A DNA stretch of 64,000 nucleotides from Alkalibacterium sp. 20 (GCF_001885615.1 NZ_LSRN01000045.1:52502-116501), one strand, 5' to 3'. Positions 17,589 to 29,962 are shown, numbered from the stretch's first letter. Notes: a model not told the origin generated them from the sequence alone. Made by a program: numbers and translations.

Positions 17589-18635
17589 TTAATTTGTTGC
17601 TGGTAAAAATTCAAAAATCTCATGTTCGTAAATTTTCAGTACTTTGTTGAATAATAAATCTACTAATACTGCTCCACCAAATGGAATGACAAAGTATGCC
17701 ATGATTACCATCCAAAGTGCTGATCCCATATTGATTGCTTGAATCGGACCAACCAAGCCGACGATTCCAAATCCTGCTGTTTGTGGTAAACCATGAATAC
17801 TGAACAGATACGCACCGGTACCAGATAGAATAGCATTGACAATAATTGGCACTACGATTCTCGGATGTCTGACAAGGTTCGGCATCATCATTTTCATTGC
17901 TCCTAAAAGAATGGCCAACGTTGTTCCTTTTTGATTCACTCTTCTAGAGCCGACTACCAATACTGCTGTACAAGCTGTCACTCCAATAGCAGCAGCTCCT
18001 GCGCCCAATCCTGATATCCCGATTGCTATGCCGATTGCTACTGTAGAAATCGGTGAAATAATAAGGATAGAGAAGGCAACAGCGATGAGTATGGCCATCA
18101 ACAATGGTTGTAGCAGCGTGAAGGTATTAATGATATTTCCGATTGTTGTAGTTACTAGACTGACATACGGTAAAGTAAGTACACCAACTGTCCCTACACC
18201 AGCACCAACAATAATAGGAAGTAAAATCAAAGTTAGAGATCCTAATTTTCCTTCTAAAAAGCGAGTGACGAAGACGGCTAATCCAGCTATAAGCATAACG
18301 TTGACTAGGTCACCAATGCCTACTAGTGTAATACCCGCTTCTGTAACAGCGTATGCACCTGAACCTAGAAATGTAGCAGCACCAATAATGACACTCTGCA
18401 TAGGATTCAGCTTGAATTGCATCCCAACCAATACCCCGATTAAAGCAGGTGTTAAGAACTGCATGGTGGAAACAACCATTGCTAAAGTTACAAAGATTGA
18501 AGCATAAGGAATTAAAGCTTTAAAAATTCCTCCTAAGATGGCATTAGCAATTAAACCAATGACGATCCCGCTAGCGGTACCCGCAAGTACCTTATTTGAA
18601 TAATCTTTAAAAGTATATTGTTCATTATCTATCAT
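17589..18635 (-). CDS. PfoR-type PTS EIIC-like membrane permease
   Basis: 348-aa, very hydrophobic protein with about nine to ten membrane segments, matching the PTS_EIIC_2/PfoR family (COG3641). Family-like segments are the Gly-rich GAATFLGSGAYAVTEAGI near residue 84 and NLVRHPRIVVPIIVNAIL-SGTGA near residue 255. No EIIA or EIIB component lies nearby, and no phosphorylation-site domain is fused, so PTS coupling is doubtful. Its neighbour is a ketopantoate-reductase-family gene, and a PerR/Fur-like box lies about 120 nt upstream. Confidence 0.82.
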   Translation of the reverse strand: MIDNEQYTFKDYSNKVLAGTASGIVIGLIANAILGGIFKALIPYASIFVTLAMVVSTMQFLTPALIGVLVGMQFKLNPMQSVIIGAATFLGSGAYAVTEAGITLVGIGDLVNVMLIAGLAVFVTRFLEGKLGSLTLILLPIIVGAGVGTVGVLTLPYVSLVTTTIGNIINTFTLLQPLLMAILIAVAFSILIISPISTVAIGIAIGISGLGAGAAAIGVTACTAVLVVGSRRVNQKGTTLAILLGAMKMMMPNLVRHPRIVVPIIVNAILSGTGAYLFSIHGLPQTAGFGIVGLVGPIQAINMGSALWMVIMAYFVIPFGGAVLVDLLFNKVLKIYEHEIFEFLPATN

Positions 18636-18757
18636 GTTTTTTCTCCTTATTTAAAGCTTGATAGCTCATTTTTTTATTTTGCAAGCTCATTATATCACAT
18701 AGCAAAAAATGTTTTCAGAAAATCTCATGAAAATACACTAACAATATTTTAATGTTT

Positions 18758-18772
18758 TTATAATCATTATCA
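18758..18772. promoter_or_regulatory. PerR/Fur-like box upstream of the pfoR-panE operon
   Basis: TTATAATCATTATCA matches the 15-bp PerR consensus TTATAATNATTATAA at all but one fixed position, and also matches the related Fur 7-1-7 pattern closely. It lies between the upstream terminator and the start of the permease gene. Confidence 0.5.
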
Positions 18773-18814
18773 TCAATTTAGTAGTATCTATTTTTTATTT
18801 TATAAGTATATAAT

Positions 18815-18878
18815 AAAACTCTCACATCACAGCTTTTCTCTCTAAGACAAGAAAAAGCTTACCGCAATGTAAGAGTTT
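18815..18878 (-). terminator. Long terminator hairpin after the phosphatase gene
   Basis: AAACTCTTACATTGCGG... pairs over more than 20 nt with ...TGTGATGTGAGAGTTT, with AAGCTTTTTC / GAAAAGCT inside, then a T-rich tail on the minus strand. Confidence 0.75.
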
Positions 18879-18894
18879 AACCTTTTCAGTCTAA

Positions 18895-19575
18895 TTATTC
18901 AGCATCTTTAAAATGTGACACGTCATTATAACGTTCAAGATGAAATGAGCCGTCTTGATATTTAGCAACAGAGACGCTGACATTAAGTAATGCCTTAGTA
19001 TCATCCAAATCAGGAACAAAATTTTGTAAAATATAGCGAATCGTTCCGCCATGAGCAACGAGTAATATTTTCTCGCCTGTATCACGGTGGCGATCGATTA
19101 ACTTAAGCAAGCCCTTTTCAACGCGTGACCAGAACATCATGAAATCTTCCGCATGTCCTTCAGGATCAACGGCGCGAAAGGCATCCATTCGTTCTGGAAC
19201 ATCTGTATTTTTAAACATTTCCTGCTTCGTTTCGTAGCCTAAATATTCCCTGACTTTGTCGTAAGCTTCAGAACCAAACATGCCCTCCATGGAACCAAAG
19301 AAAACTTCTCTAAATTCTGGCATTTGAATCATATTAAGAGTTTCTAATTGACCGTTTTCTTCCAATATGATTCTGGCTGTCTCTTGAGTACGTGATAAAT
19401 CGCTCGTATAGACTGCATTGAACTTTGTATCAGCCAGTCCACGTCCGCAACGTCGTACATCGTCTTTCCCATTTTCTGTTAGTGGTGTATTACTCCACCC
19501 TTGCATTCTGCCGTAAGAATTAAAATATGTTTCTCCATGACGGACAAAATAAATAGTGACACCCTTTTCAGACAT
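18895..19575 (-). CDS. Histidine phosphatase family protein (phosphoglycerate mutase-like)
   Basis: 226-aa cytoplasmic enzyme of the branch-1 histidine phosphatase group. VRHGETYFNSYGRMQGW starts at residue 11, with the phosphorylated His at about residue 13; the second catalytic His is in VAHGGTIRYIL near residue 173. The TPLTENGK segment is standard. Because gpmI provides the glycolytic mutase in this window, this copy is more likely a phosphatase of small phosphate esters. A single gene with its own terminator, between smpB and the pfoR operon. Confidence 0.88.
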   Translation of the reverse strand: MSEKGVTIYFVRHGETYFNSYGRMQGWSNTPLTENGKDDVRRCGRGLADTKFNAVYTSDLSRTQETARIILEENGQLETLNMIQMPEFREVFFGSMEGMFGSEAYDKVREYLGYETKQEMFKNTDVPERMDAFRAVDPEGHAEDFMMFWSRVEKGLLKLIDRHRDTGEKILLVAHGGTIRYILQNFVPDLDDTKALLNVSVSVAKYQDGSFHLERYNDVSHFKDAE

Positions 19576-19785
19576 TTAATTCCTCTCCTTCATTCATCTT
19601 CTTCTTCTTTCATTCTAACAAAGTCCTGGATATTTAGCGATTAATTAGTTAATTTTTAAAAAGCTTTTGGTCTATTATAAACAGCATTATATTTTTTGTT
19701 CAAATTTAAAAGAATACCTTTGGTTATAGTCGGAAATGCAGTTCGATTGAAAACATTCGGTCGTTTGTATCGAGAGGTCTCGCTC

Positions 19786-20003
19786 TACTTACCGAAGGTG
19801 TACCTCATTCGACACTTTGAGAATGTTTGTGTACTCTAAACAACCGAACGAGGGCGTCTTCGGCGATTACAGACACCTTGTTTCAGGCTACTTACCGAAT
19901 GAACAGGATATTCGGTAAGTAGCCTGAAACTCACTCACTCAAAGTGACGAACTAGGCTGACTTCGACATCTAGAGAACAAAATCCATTCTGTACTTACCG
20001 AAT
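19786..20003. repeat. Word-repeat island: CTTACCGAA and a 21-bp inverted repeat
   Basis: This fills most of the gene-free stretch 19576-20053. CTTACCGAA occurs at about 19788, 19891 and 19994, and inverted as TTCGGTAAG near 19911. The centre is a perfect 21-bp inverted repeat, GTTTCAGGCTACTTACCGAAT (19880-19900) against its complement at 19910-19930, loop GAACAGGAT. No T-run follows it, so it is not a simple terminator. I see no open frame. Confidence 0.8.
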
Positions 20004-20053
20004 CACACTCAAATATTACCGGTTTTCTTATTAAACCAAAGTTTTCCATCAAC

Positions 20054-20085
20054 AAAAAAGGCTGGGACAATAGTCCCAACCTTTT
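20054..20085 (-). terminator. Terminator of the secG-est-rnr-smpB operon
   Basis: AAAAGGTTGGGAC / GTCCCAGCCTTTTTT on the minus strand with a 4-nt loop, right after the smpB stop at 20087. Confidence 0.92.
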
Positions 20086-20086
20086 C

Positions 20087-20551
20087 CTATTGATAGTTGT
20101 CTTTGACAGCTCGTCTTAGATCACGGTCCTGATCGCGACGTTTCAATGATTCACGTTTATCGTATTGTTTCTTCCCTTTAGCTAAACCAATGAGAACTTT
20201 AGCAAAGCCATTTTTGATATACACTTTCAAAGGAATCAACGTCACGCCACCTTGTTTCACTTCGACGGCAAGTTTGTCGATCTGCTTTTTCTTCATAAGC
20301 AGTTTGCGAACGCGTACTGGGTCATGATTGAACTGATTACCTTGTTCAAACGGAGCGATATGCACATTATATAAAAATATTTCGCCATTATGAATGCTCG
20401 CATAGCCGTCTTTCAGGTTGATCCGGCCGGCTCGAATCGATTTGATTTCGGTTCCCTGCAGGACGATGCCCGCTTCAACCGTATCAAGAATAGAATATTC
20501 GTACCGTGCTTTCCTATTTTGAGCAATCAGCTTGCCTTCTCCTTTTGGCAT
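20087..20551 (-). CDS. smpB: SsrA-binding protein SmpB
   Basis: 154-aa tmRNA partner that places the tRNA-like domain in the ribosomal A site. Typical segments are [17 protein letters not shown] near the start, [19 protein letters not shown], and the basic tail [20 protein letters not shown] that enters the mRNA channel. It is 14 nt downstream of rnr, the conserved Gram-positive order. The tmRNA gene itself lies 3.7 kb further on, after three intervening genes. Confidence 0.97.
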   Translation of the reverse strand: MPKGEGKLIAQNRKARYEYSILDTVEAGIVLQGTEIKSIRAGRINLKDGYASIHNGEIFLYNVHIAPFEQGNQFNHDPVRVRKLLMKKKQIDKLAVEVKQGGVTLIPLKVYIKNGFAKVLIGLAKGKKQYDKRESLKRRDQDRDLRRAVKDNYQ

Positions 20552-20565
20552 ATGATTCCTCCCTA

Positions 20566-22890
20566 TTATTTATTGGGTTTTTTCGCTTTACGACTCCCTT
20601 TGTCACCTTTATCATCTTTAGATTTCCCTTTTCTAAAGCGTTTTTTCTTGTCACCTTTGTCTTTGTTGCGTGCTCTTCTCGCTATGTTATCTTTGATGCG
20701 TTTTTCTTTTGCTTTTTCGTCTTCGACTAAACCAAAGTCGATATCATAAGATTCTTTATCGGCTTTTGTTACGACGATTTCAATTGCTTTTCCGATTCTA
20801 AAGATATTACCTGATCGCTGACCGACGAGCAAGAGCTCGCGCTCGTTAAATTCATAATAGTCATCCTTCATGTTGGAAATGTGGACGAGTCCTTCCACAG
20901 AGTTTTCCAACTGAACGAACAAGCCAAAGCCTGTAACCGATGTGATTACGCCTTCGAATTTTTCACCAATCTTAGTAGACATATACTCGGCTTTTTTCAT
21001 TTCATCCGTTTCACGTTCGGCACTTACTGCGCGACGTTCTGTCACTGAGCTACGTTCAGCAATTTCTGGCAAGAGAGCGTTCCAGCGGTCTTTCGCTTTC
21101 TGGCCTGTTCCTTCGTCTTCATAATAATGAATGAGTCGATGCAGGATCAAGTCAGGGTAACGTCTGATCGGCGACGTAAAGTGAGAATAATACTCTGCAG
21201 CCAAACCATAGTGCCCGATCGGAACAACATCGTATTTCGCTTGTTGCATCGAACGAAGCAGCAGCATGCTGATGACGCCTGCTTCCGGCTTACCGTCTAC
21301 TTTATCTAGTATATCTTGCAATTTTTTTGGAGTAATTGATTCTTTTAGACCGTTGACTTTAATGCCAAAGCTTGACACAAATTCTATAAAGCGCTGCATT
21401 TTTCCTTCATCGGGTTTATCATGTATACGATATAATATAGGTAAATCCTGTTTAGCGAAATGTTCAGATACTGTTTCGTTTGCAGACAGCATGAACGATT
21501 CAATGAGTCGTTCACCCACACCTGTTTCTCTGAGTATGATATCCACAGGGAAACCTGTAGGATCAACTTCAATTTTCGCTTCACGCGTATCAAAGTCTAT
21601 CGATCCACGTGCTTCACGTTTTTTCAATAATATATTGTGCAGTGTTCGCATTTCTCCAAGCATCTCAAGGATTTCGCTGTATTCCTGTTTAAGATCTTGA
21701 TCATCGTCATCTAAAATCCCGTTGACACCTTTATAGGTCATACGGTATTTGGAATTAATGACACTTGATGAAACGGTATAATCCACTATTTCACCGGCTT
21801 TGTCGATTTCCATTTCACAACTTAACGTTAGTCGGTCTACGTTCGGATTAAGCGAACAGATACCATTGGATAAGCGCTGAGGTATCATCGGAATGACACG
21901 GTCAGTTAAATACACACTCGTTCCGCGATTCAAGGCTTCGACATCCATTGCGCTGTTTTCCGTGACGTAATGGCTGACATCCGCAATATGGACCCCTAAA
22001 TAGTAATTGCCATTATCCAGGCGTTTCACTTGTATCGCATCGTCTAAATCCTTCGCATCCGCACCATCGATGGTAATGATCATTTCGTCGCGCAAATCGG
22101 TACGTCCTTTGATATCTTCTTCATCTATCATATCCGGAACATTTTCTGCTTCATCTAAGACTTCTTCCGGAAATTCGCTTGGAATATCATATTTATGAAC
22201 CACGGTCAAGATTTCAATACCCGGTTCATCTTTGTGTCCAAGTGTTTTCGATACAATACCGCTTAAATGATTCATTTCGCCATTGTGTGCAAAGTCCGTT
22301 ATTTCTACTTGAACGATACTTCCTTCGACAGGACGGATCCCTTCAGTTTCAATTTGGACCATCAAATCAGGCATTTTCTGATTTTTAGGCTTCACGTAAC
22401 CATAGAGGTTCTTCTCTTTTACTTCTTCATCATTATAAGCATGAAATTCTCCAAAGATGTGCTCTGTGCCACGTTCAATGACTTCGATGATTCTACCTGC
22501 GGGGCCTTTATCTTTTTGCGGTAACGCTTCTTGAGTCACTACAACTTTAACGGTATCTCCATTCAAAGCTGATAGGGTATCGTTAGGCGGAATAAAGATA
22601 TCCTGCTCAAATTCTTCAAGCGTTACAAAGCCAAACCCACGGTCAGTACCGCTAAACCGGCCAGTCATAGACGCTGCGGCTGCTTTTAATCTGAACTGTC
22701 CATTTTGCAGAAGGACAACCTTATCTTCTCTTTCCAATTCAGCAATAGCTTTGACTACCTTTCTAAAGTCATCCGCTCCAGAAAGATTCAAACCTTCACT
22801 GATCTTGCTAACTTCCATCGCTTTTTGATCTTGTTCTTTCATGTATTCAAGTATGTCTTTTTTTAAACTGCTTTCTTTTTCATTACTCAT
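20566..22890 (-). CDS. rnr: Ribonuclease R
   Basis: 774-aa 3'-5' exoribonuclease that degrades structured RNA and works with tmRNA in clearing defective messages. N-terminal helix-turn-helix (about residues 1-65), cold-shock/OB domains, the RNB catalytic core with [17 protein letters not shown] near residue 272 holding the Mg-binding Asp residues, an S1 domain near residues 640-715, and a Lys/Arg-rich tail of about 45 residues. GGAGG precedes ATG 22890, and the start overlaps the esterase stop by 4 nt. Confidence 0.97.
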   Translation of the reverse strand: MSNEKESSLKKDILEYMKEQDQKAMEVSKISEGLNLSGADDFRKVVKAIAELEREDKVVLLQNGQFRLKAAAASMTGRFSGTDRGFGFVTLEEFEQDIFIPPNDTLSALNGDTVKVVVTQEALPQKDKGPAGRIIEVIERGTEHIFGEFHAYNDEEVKEKNLYGYVKPKNQKMPDLMVQIETEGIRPVEGSIVQVEITDFAHNGEMNHLSGIVSKTLGHKDEPGIEILTVVHKYDIPSEFPEEVLDEAENVPDMIDEEDIKGRTDLRDEMIITIDGADAKDLDDAIQVKRLDNGNYYLGVHIADVSHYVTENSAMDVEALNRGTSVYLTDRVIPMIPQRLSNGICSLNPNVDRLTLSCEMEIDKAGEIVDYTVSSSVINSKYRMTYKGVNGILDDDDQDLKQEYSEILEMLGEMRTLHNILLKKREARGSIDFDTREAKIEVDPTGFPVDIILRETGVGERLIESFMLSANETVSEHFAKQDLPILYRIHDKPDEGKMQRFIEFVSSFGIKVNGLKESITPKKLQDILDKVDGKPEAGVISMLLLRSMQQAKYDVVPIGHYGLAAEYYSHFTSPIRRYPDLILHRLIHYYEDEGTGQKAKDRWNALLPEIAERSSVTERRAVSAERETDEMKKAEYMSTKIGEKFEGVITSVTGFGLFVQLENSVEGLVHISNMKDDYYEFNERELLLVGQRSGNIFRIGKAIEIVVTKADKESYDIDFGLVEDEKAKEKRIKDNIARRARNKDKGDKKKRFRKGKSKDDKGDKGSRKAKKPNK

Positions 22891-23639
22891 TTTATTCCTC
22901 CATTCCAGTCAAGTGAGGATAAGAATGTCAAGACATGCGTCTGTAATTCTTTCCCTACACTTCCTGTTGTTATAACGTGTTGTCCTTCTTCATACAATTG
23001 CGTTGACACTTCGGCCTGACTCAGTGCTTCTCTAAACAGCCGCGCTGTGTCTGGTTTGATGAGTTCATCTTTTCCACCTTGCGCAATAAATATTTTCTTA
23101 CTGAGTGACGCGTACTCTGTTTCCATAGCAGCGACATGTTCAGTTAAATCTGCAAACATTTCTTTTAATTGCACTTCCGCTTTAGTCATTAAACCGGCGA
23201 GTTCCTCTGGGCCATAGCCTTCTTCTCGCTTCACATTCTTATACCATGGCAGGAAACTATCCGGGACATTGGTGTCATATTTCGTGACTACCGGTGCAGA
23301 AAATGTTCCGCCGCCGATAATAGACTCTTCACTTAAGAGTAAATGGGTAGCGACGACACCACCTAAAGAGAGTCCAAAGACAGCAATTTCTTCGTATCCT
23401 TTGCTTTTAAGAAACGTTACCGCTTCTTCGCCATCTTTCATCCAGTCATCGATCTTGTAGTCCAATAAGTCGTCCAAGTCTCCAGTGCCGTGTCCAGAAA
23501 AGACTGGGGCGTAAACGGTGTAATCAGCTCGCTCTAATGCTCGTCCCAAACCTAAAACGTCTTTTGGCGTGCTTGTAAAAGCATGGAACAAGATGACTGC
23601 GCGTTTCCCGCTTTCATAAAACAATGATTGATTGTCCAC
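22887..23639 (-). CDS. Alpha/beta-hydrolase carboxylesterase (rnr-linked)
   Basis: 250-aa serine hydrolase of the EstA/Est30 type commonly found before rnr. Nucleophile motif GLSLGG is near residue 90; the oxyanion region is HAFTSTPKDVLGLG, and the C-terminal catalytic His is in EEGQHVITTG. I choose GTG 23639 because AAGGAGGA lies 8 nt upstream; ATG 23669 would add ten residues and has no ribosome binding site. Physiological substrate unknown. Confidence 0.88.
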   Translation of the reverse strand: MDNQSLFYESGKRAVILFHAFTSTPKDVLGLGRALERADYTVYAPVFSGHGTGDLDDLLDYKIDDWMKDGEEAVTFLKSKGYEEIAVFGLSLGGVVATHLLLSEESIIGGGTFSAPVVTKYDTNVPDSFLPWYKNVKREEGYGPEELAGLMTKAEVQLKEMFADLTEHVAAMETEYASLSKKIFIAQGGKDELIKPDTARLFREALSQAEVSTQLYEEGQHVITTGSVGKELQTHVLTFLSSLDWNGGIK

Positions 23640-23730
23640 TAAAAAATCCTCCTTCAGCCTCTCCTCCATTTTACCCTAAATTGTGACATTTTTATACCGA
23701 AACAGCATTCGCATATTATCTCGAAACAAA

Positions 23731-23797
23731 AAAGCACTCTTGAATTCTTCACTACAAAAGCTTTCGCTCGTGTAAGTTAAAGATCAACAAGAGTACT
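23731..23797 (-). terminator. Terminator-like hairpin between secG and the esterase
   Basis: AGTACTCTTG (23788-23797 on the minus strand) pairs with CAAGAGTGCT (23733-23742), with a large loop that can fold further, followed by six T residues. It would set the ratio of SecG to the downstream RNA-decay genes. Confidence 0.65.
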
Positions 23798-23814
23798 ACC
23801 TAGTCATTTATAGT

Positions 23815-24045
23815 TTAAAATAATTGGCTTAAGGTTAAAGTCAAAACGAAAAAGAGTATCAAACTCACAATGGTCGTTTTAATGAGCACCGCTTCAAACC
23901 CACGTGCTTTTTGTTTTCCGAATAATTGGCTTGCACCGCCCATAAACGCATTAGATGCACTTTGTGTCTTTGTCGGCTGCATAGCGATGACAATGATAAT
24001 GAATACAGATAATCCAAGCATAATAGCAAGTAAAATATCATACAT
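23815..24045 (-). CDS. secG: Preprotein translocase subunit SecG
   Basis: 76-aa protein with two membrane helices (about residues 3-20 and 53-73) joined by a cytoplasmic loop containing NAFMGGASQLFGKQKARGFE, the conserved SecG signature. Part of the SecYEG channel. GGAGG lies upstream of ATG 24045. First gene of the secG-est-rnr-smpB cluster. Confidence 0.95.
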   Translation of the reverse strand: MYDILLAIMLGLSVFIIIVIAMQPTKTQSASNAFMGGASQLFGKQKARGFEAVLIKTTIVSLILFFVLTLTLSQLF

Positions 24046-24199
24046 AAAACGTAACCTCCTTCTACAGTTCTCCTACGGTATAATATAGCACAAGTGCGAG
24101 ATTATTTCCAGTTTTATTCGAGAACTATTTTCAAAATTTCTTAAAAAAAAGAGATTTATGCGATTCAATCTTTAAATAGAAATGATTTAAGTCGTAAGT

Positions 24200-24640
24200 G
24201 AAATTCATATTGAGAATTGGTGATTACTGAGTAATAGTTTTTTACTGAGTGATACCTTGGGTGATATTTAGTGACCACTGAATGAGTCTAGCTTTCAGAG
24301 TTGGACTTTATTAGGCTGATAGCGTCCACTCAGAAGTCAAAAAATGCTGGCTGGTCACTTAGCCCCTTGTAGTGACCAGCCGACAGGTCAGTGTTTAGCG
24401 AGCGGTCACTACAAGGGTGCTGTACTTCCCACTCCAGATCCTCTGTTATATGAGTGGTCACTACCGAGGTCTAAAAACGCTAGCTCGCGTAACATTTAGG
24501 CATGAGTAGTCACTAGTTGACACCAATACTGCCAGCTCAAATACTTTCTTTAACCAAGTGACCACTAAAAAATGCCCTACTGACTACCCGACATTAACAA
24601 GCACCGAGTCGGCACTAATAAGACCTTTGTTAACCCATAT
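24200..24640. repeat. Word-repeat island: AGTGACC / GGTCACT with alternative hairpins
   Basis: The 767-nt gene-free stretch between eno and secG is filled with the word (T)AGTGACC(A) in both orientations, near 24280, 24355, 24371, 24404, 24463, 24511 and 24560. GGCTGGTCACT (24349-24359) pairs with AGTGACCAGCC (24371-24381). The same central strand, CCCTTGTAGTGACC (24364-24377), also pairs perfectly with GGTCACTACAAGGG (24404-24417). The two stems exclude each other. No open frame is seen. Confidence 0.75.
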
Positions 24641-24720
24641 GACGTACCAAAAAAGATTTCTATAATAACTACACTTGATTTCAGAAAGGCTTGCCTCTTT
24701 TTATCACTCAAGAAAGTAGA

Positions 24721-24744
24721 AACTGACCCATGTGGGTCAGTTTC
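24721..24744. repeat. 10-bp perfect hairpin downstream of eno
   Basis: AAACTGACCC / GGGTCAGTTT with loop ATGT, about 20 nt beyond the eno terminator. No T-run on either side. Confidence 0.6.
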
Positions 24745-24763
24745 ATCATTTCAAAAAAAAAAA

Positions 24764-24796
24764 GCTCTCATGCCATATGCATCTGGCATGAGAGCT
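24764..24796 (-). terminator. Terminator of the glycolytic operon
   Basis: AGCTCTCATGCCA / TGGCATGAGAGCT is a perfect 13-bp stem followed on the minus strand by a run of more than ten T residues, right after the eno stop. Confidence 0.95.
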
Positions 24797-24812
24797 CCTA
24801 TTCAATTAAGAA

Positions 24813-26183
<1,371 letters not shown>

Positions 26184-26225
26184 TTACTTGTTCTTTTTTC
26201 AAAGAACAATCTAAAATCAATATGA

Positions 26226-27758
26226 TTAGTCTTTCTGGATCAAGCTTTCGCCTGTCATTTCTTCAGGTTTGTTTACTCCAAGTAAATCTAACATTGTTGG
26301 AGCCACATCAGCTAGTTTACCGTCGGTGCGTAAAGTGGCACCTTTTTTCGTTACGATAACAGGCACGGGTACAGTTGTATGTGCTGTGTGTGGTTTGCCT
26401 TCCGGCGTCAGTTCAGTATCTGCATTACCGTGATCGGCAAAGATAATCGCTGAACCGCCTTTTTCATGAATCAAGTCAACCAGGCGTCCTAAGTTTTCAT
26501 CTACTACTTCAATCGCTTTGATGGTAGGTTCCAGCATGCCTGAATGTCCAACCATGTCCGGGTTAGCGTAGTTTAAGATGATAGCATCGTGAACATCATT
26601 TTTGATATCTTCAAGCAAGGCATCTGTTACTTCATACGCACTCATTTCCGGTTTCAAGTCATATGTTTCAACTTTTGGTGATGGGATCAGGATACGTTTT
26701 TCACCAGGAAATTCGTCATTAGTTCCACCATTCATGAAGAATGTCACGTGTGGGTATTTTTCTGTTTCAGCGATTCGCAATTGCGTCAAATCGTTGTCAG
26801 CCAATACTTGACCTAATACATTTTTCAAGAATATAGGTGGGAACATGACTTCAGCGTCCATCTGAGCAGTATACTGAGTGAACGTTATAAATTTCACGTT
26901 TGATGGTGTTTCGCCTCTGTCAAATTCGTCAAAATCAGGCTCAGTCAATGCGCGAGATAATTCGATCGCACGGTCAGGTCGGAAGTTGAAGAACAGAACG
27001 GCATCGTTATCTTTAACTGTTGCAACGGGTTTGCCGTCTTTTTGAATCACGACAGGTGCAACGAACTCGTCCATTTTTTCATCAGCGTAGCTGTCTTTCA
27101 TTGCTTGAACAGGATCCGTTGCTTTGACACCTTCACCATGGAAAATAGCGTCATAGGCACGATTCACACGTGGCCAGCGGTTATCTCTGTCCATTGCATA
27201 GAAACGACCTGAGATCGTTGCAATTTCTCCAACGCCTAAATCTTTGACAATATCCTGTAATTCTTCGATGAAGCGCACGCCTGAATCCGGTGCAACGTCA
27301 CGACCATCTGTAAAGGCATGGATATAAACTCTTTCGACGCCTTTATCTTTGGCAGCTTCGACTAAAGCTGTTAAATGACGTTGATGACTGTGAACCCCAC
27401 CATCTGATACAAGACCAAATAAGTGTAAGGAAGAATCATGTTCATTCACGTGGTTGATTGCGTTATTTAAGGCTTCATTCGTAGCAAATTCGCCATCTTT
27501 GATTGCTTTGTCGATACGTGTGATGCTTTGGTATACCACGCGTCCAGCACCAATATTGGTGTGGCCAACTTCGGAGTTACCCATTTGGCCTTCTGGTAAC
27601 CCAACGGCTAATCCAGAAGCTAACATCGTATTGTGTGGAAACTCGTTCCAGTAACGATCAAAATTTGGTTTGTTTGCTTGTGCTACGGCATTACCGTATT
27701 CTTCTTCACGCCATCCAAATCCGTCTAAAATAATGATGGCTACAGGTGCTTTACTCAT
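26226..27758 (-). CDS. gpmI: 2,3-bisphosphoglycerate-independent phosphoglycerate mutase
   Basis: 510-aa Mn-dependent mutase interconverting 3- and 2-phosphoglycerate. The N-terminal metal site is [13 protein letters not shown], the phosphorylated Ser is in [15 protein letters not shown] near residue 62, and C-terminal metal ligands are in [10 protein letters not shown] and FADHGNAD. Its start codon abuts the tpiA stop, showing tight coupling. It is followed 111 nt later by eno. Confidence 0.97.
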   Translation of the reverse strand: MSKAPVAIIILDGFGWREEEYGNAVAQANKPNFDRYWNEFPHNTMLASGLAVGLPEGQMGNSEVGHTNIGAGRVVYQSITRIDKAIKDGEFATNEALNNAINHVNEHDSSLHLFGLVSDGGVHSHQRHLTALVEAAKDKGVERVYIHAFTDGRDVAPDSGVRFIEELQDIVKDLGVGEIATISGRFYAMDRDNRWPRVNRAYDAIFHGEGVKATDPVQAMKDSYADEKMDEFVAPVVIQKDGKPVATVKDNDAVLFFNFRPDRAIELSRALTEPDFDEFDRGETPSNVKFITFTQYTAQMDAEVMFPPIFLKNVLGQVLADNDLTQLRIAETEKYPHVTFFMNGGTNDEFPGEKRILIPSPKVETYDLKPEMSAYEVTDALLEDIKNDVHDAIILNYANPDMVGHSGMLEPTIKAIEVVDENLGRLVDLIHEKGGSAIIFADHGNADTELTPEGKPHTAHTTVPVPVIVTKKGATLRTDGKLADVAPTMLDLLGVNKPEEMTGESLIQKD

Positions 27759-28544
<786 letters not shown>

Positions 28545-28560
28545 TTATTTTGTTCATGAT

Positions 28561-28760
28561 CAATTGATTGGGAATCTATCACTATAGGTTTAAGATTCCC
28601 GATGCAATTGGATTTTATTCATTTTCTTACTTGGCTTGCTTTTCTTGTTGTCTAGCAATCCAAGTCTGATTCCCGGTGAGCAAAAGATGAATTTAACCAT
28701 TGAGCAGTATGCTCATTCAGGCTAAATTCCCTATTTTTCACAGGAATCAGAACGACTTGG
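28561..28760. repeat. Two structured hairpins in the pgk-tpiA gap
   Basis: First hairpin, about 28561-28610: CAATTGATTGGGAATCT against AGATTCCCGATGCAATTG with small bulges. Second, about 28664-28760: AAGTCTGATTCC against GGAATCAG...ACTT, enclosing GAATTTA/TAAATTC and TGAGCA/TGCTCA stems. The 17-mer CTTGGCTTGCTTTTCTT flanks the second one as a direct repeat (near 28629 and 28755). Neither hairpin ends in a T-run. Confidence 0.65.
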
Positions 28761-28774
28761 CTTGCTTTTCTTAA

Positions 28775-29962
28775 TTACTTGTCTGAGATTGCTGCGATTC
28801 CTGGTAATTCTTTGCCTTCAAGGTATTCTAGTGAAGCTCCGCCACCTGTTGAAATGTGACTGAAGTCATCTTCAAAACCTAATTCTTGTGCTGCTGTAGC
28901 TGAATCTCCGCCACCGATGATTGTTGTTGCATCATCTAAATTAGCTAAGATTTCACATACAGCTGCGGTTCCTTTAGCAAAGTTTGACATTTCGAATACG
29001 CCCATTGGTCCGTTCCAGACAACTGTTTTTGCGCCTTTTAATTCTTTTTCAAAAAGCTCAATCGTTTTAGGTCCAATGTCTAATCCCATTTGTCCATCAG
29101 GAATATTCTCGCCTACAACATCTGTTGGTGCATCGTTTGAAAATTCTGGAGCAACAACTGAATCAACTGGTAAAACAAGTTTATCACCAGCTTTTTCCAT
29201 TAATTCTTTCGCTAATGAAACTTTGTCTTCTTCTAATAGAGAATTACCGATATCATTACCTAATGCTTTATAGAAAGTATAAGTCATTCCGCCACCGACA
29301 AGAACTTTATCAGCTTTAGCAATCAGGTTTTCAATAACGCCAATTTTGTCAGAAACTTTTGCGCCACCTAAGATAGCCACAAATGGACGTTTCGGTTCAT
29401 CTACTGCGCCACCGATGAAGTTGATTTCTTTTTCTACTAGGAAACCAGCTGCTGATTCCACGTTAGAAGCAATCCCAACGTTAGAAGCATGTGCTCGGTG
29501 AGCGGTTCCGAATGCATCGTTAACAAAGACGTCGCCTAAGCTTGCCCAGTATTTACCTAATTCAGGATCGTTTTTGCTTTCTTTTTTACCATCAACATCT
29601 TCAAAACGTGTGTTTTCAAACATCAAGACTGCGCCGTCAGCTAAGTTGTTTACAGCGTTCTCTAGTTCTTCACCGCGTGTTTCAGCAACGAATTTAACTT
29701 CTTTGCCTAACAATTCGCTTAGACGTTCTGATATAGGTTTCATTGACAAACCAGCTTTATCTTCATCACTTGCAACACGTCCTAAGTGAGAAAAGACAAT
29801 TGCTTTTCCGCCTTGTTCTAAAACATATTCTATTGTTGGTAGTGCTGCTTGAATGCGGTTATCGTTAGATATTTTACCGTCTTTCATTGGCACGTTAAAA
29901 TCAGCACGAACTAATACTTTTTTGCCTTTAAGCTCTAAGTCTTTTACAGTTTTCTTTGCCAT
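28775..29962 (-). CDS. pgk: Phosphoglycerate kinase
   Basis: 395-aa kinase making ATP from 1,3-bisphosphoglycerate. Conserved segments: [16 protein letters not shown] near residue 14, SHLGRV near residue 58, the nucleotide-binding [18 protein letters not shown] near residue 196 and the C-terminal [13 protein letters not shown] and [15 protein letters not shown]. Separated from gap by a 230-nt region with a terminator-like hairpin and from tpiA by a structured 260-nt gap. Confidence 0.97.
   Translation of the reverse strand: MAKKTVKDLELKGKKVLVRADFNVPMKDGKISNDNRIQAALPTIEYVLEQGGKAIVFSHLGRVASDEDKAGLSMKPISERLSELLGKEVKFVAETRGEELENAVNNLADGAVLMFENTRFEDVDGKKESKNDPELGKYWASLGDVFVNDAFGTAHRAHASNVGIASNVESAAGFLVEKEINFIGGAVDEPKRPFVAILGGAKVSDKIGVIENLIAKADKVLVGGGMTYTFYKALGNDIGNSLLEEDKVSLAKELMEKAGDKLVLPVDSVVAPEFSNDAPTDVVGENIPDGQMGLDIGPKTIELFEKELKGAKTVVWNGPMGVFEMSNFAKGTAAVCEILANLDDATTIIGGGDSATAAQELGFEDDFSHISTGGGASLEYLEGKELPGIAAISDK

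Noticed and set aside
24200..24640. CRISPR array
   Set aside because: The repeated word is short, in both orientations and irregularly spaced, and there are no cas genes.
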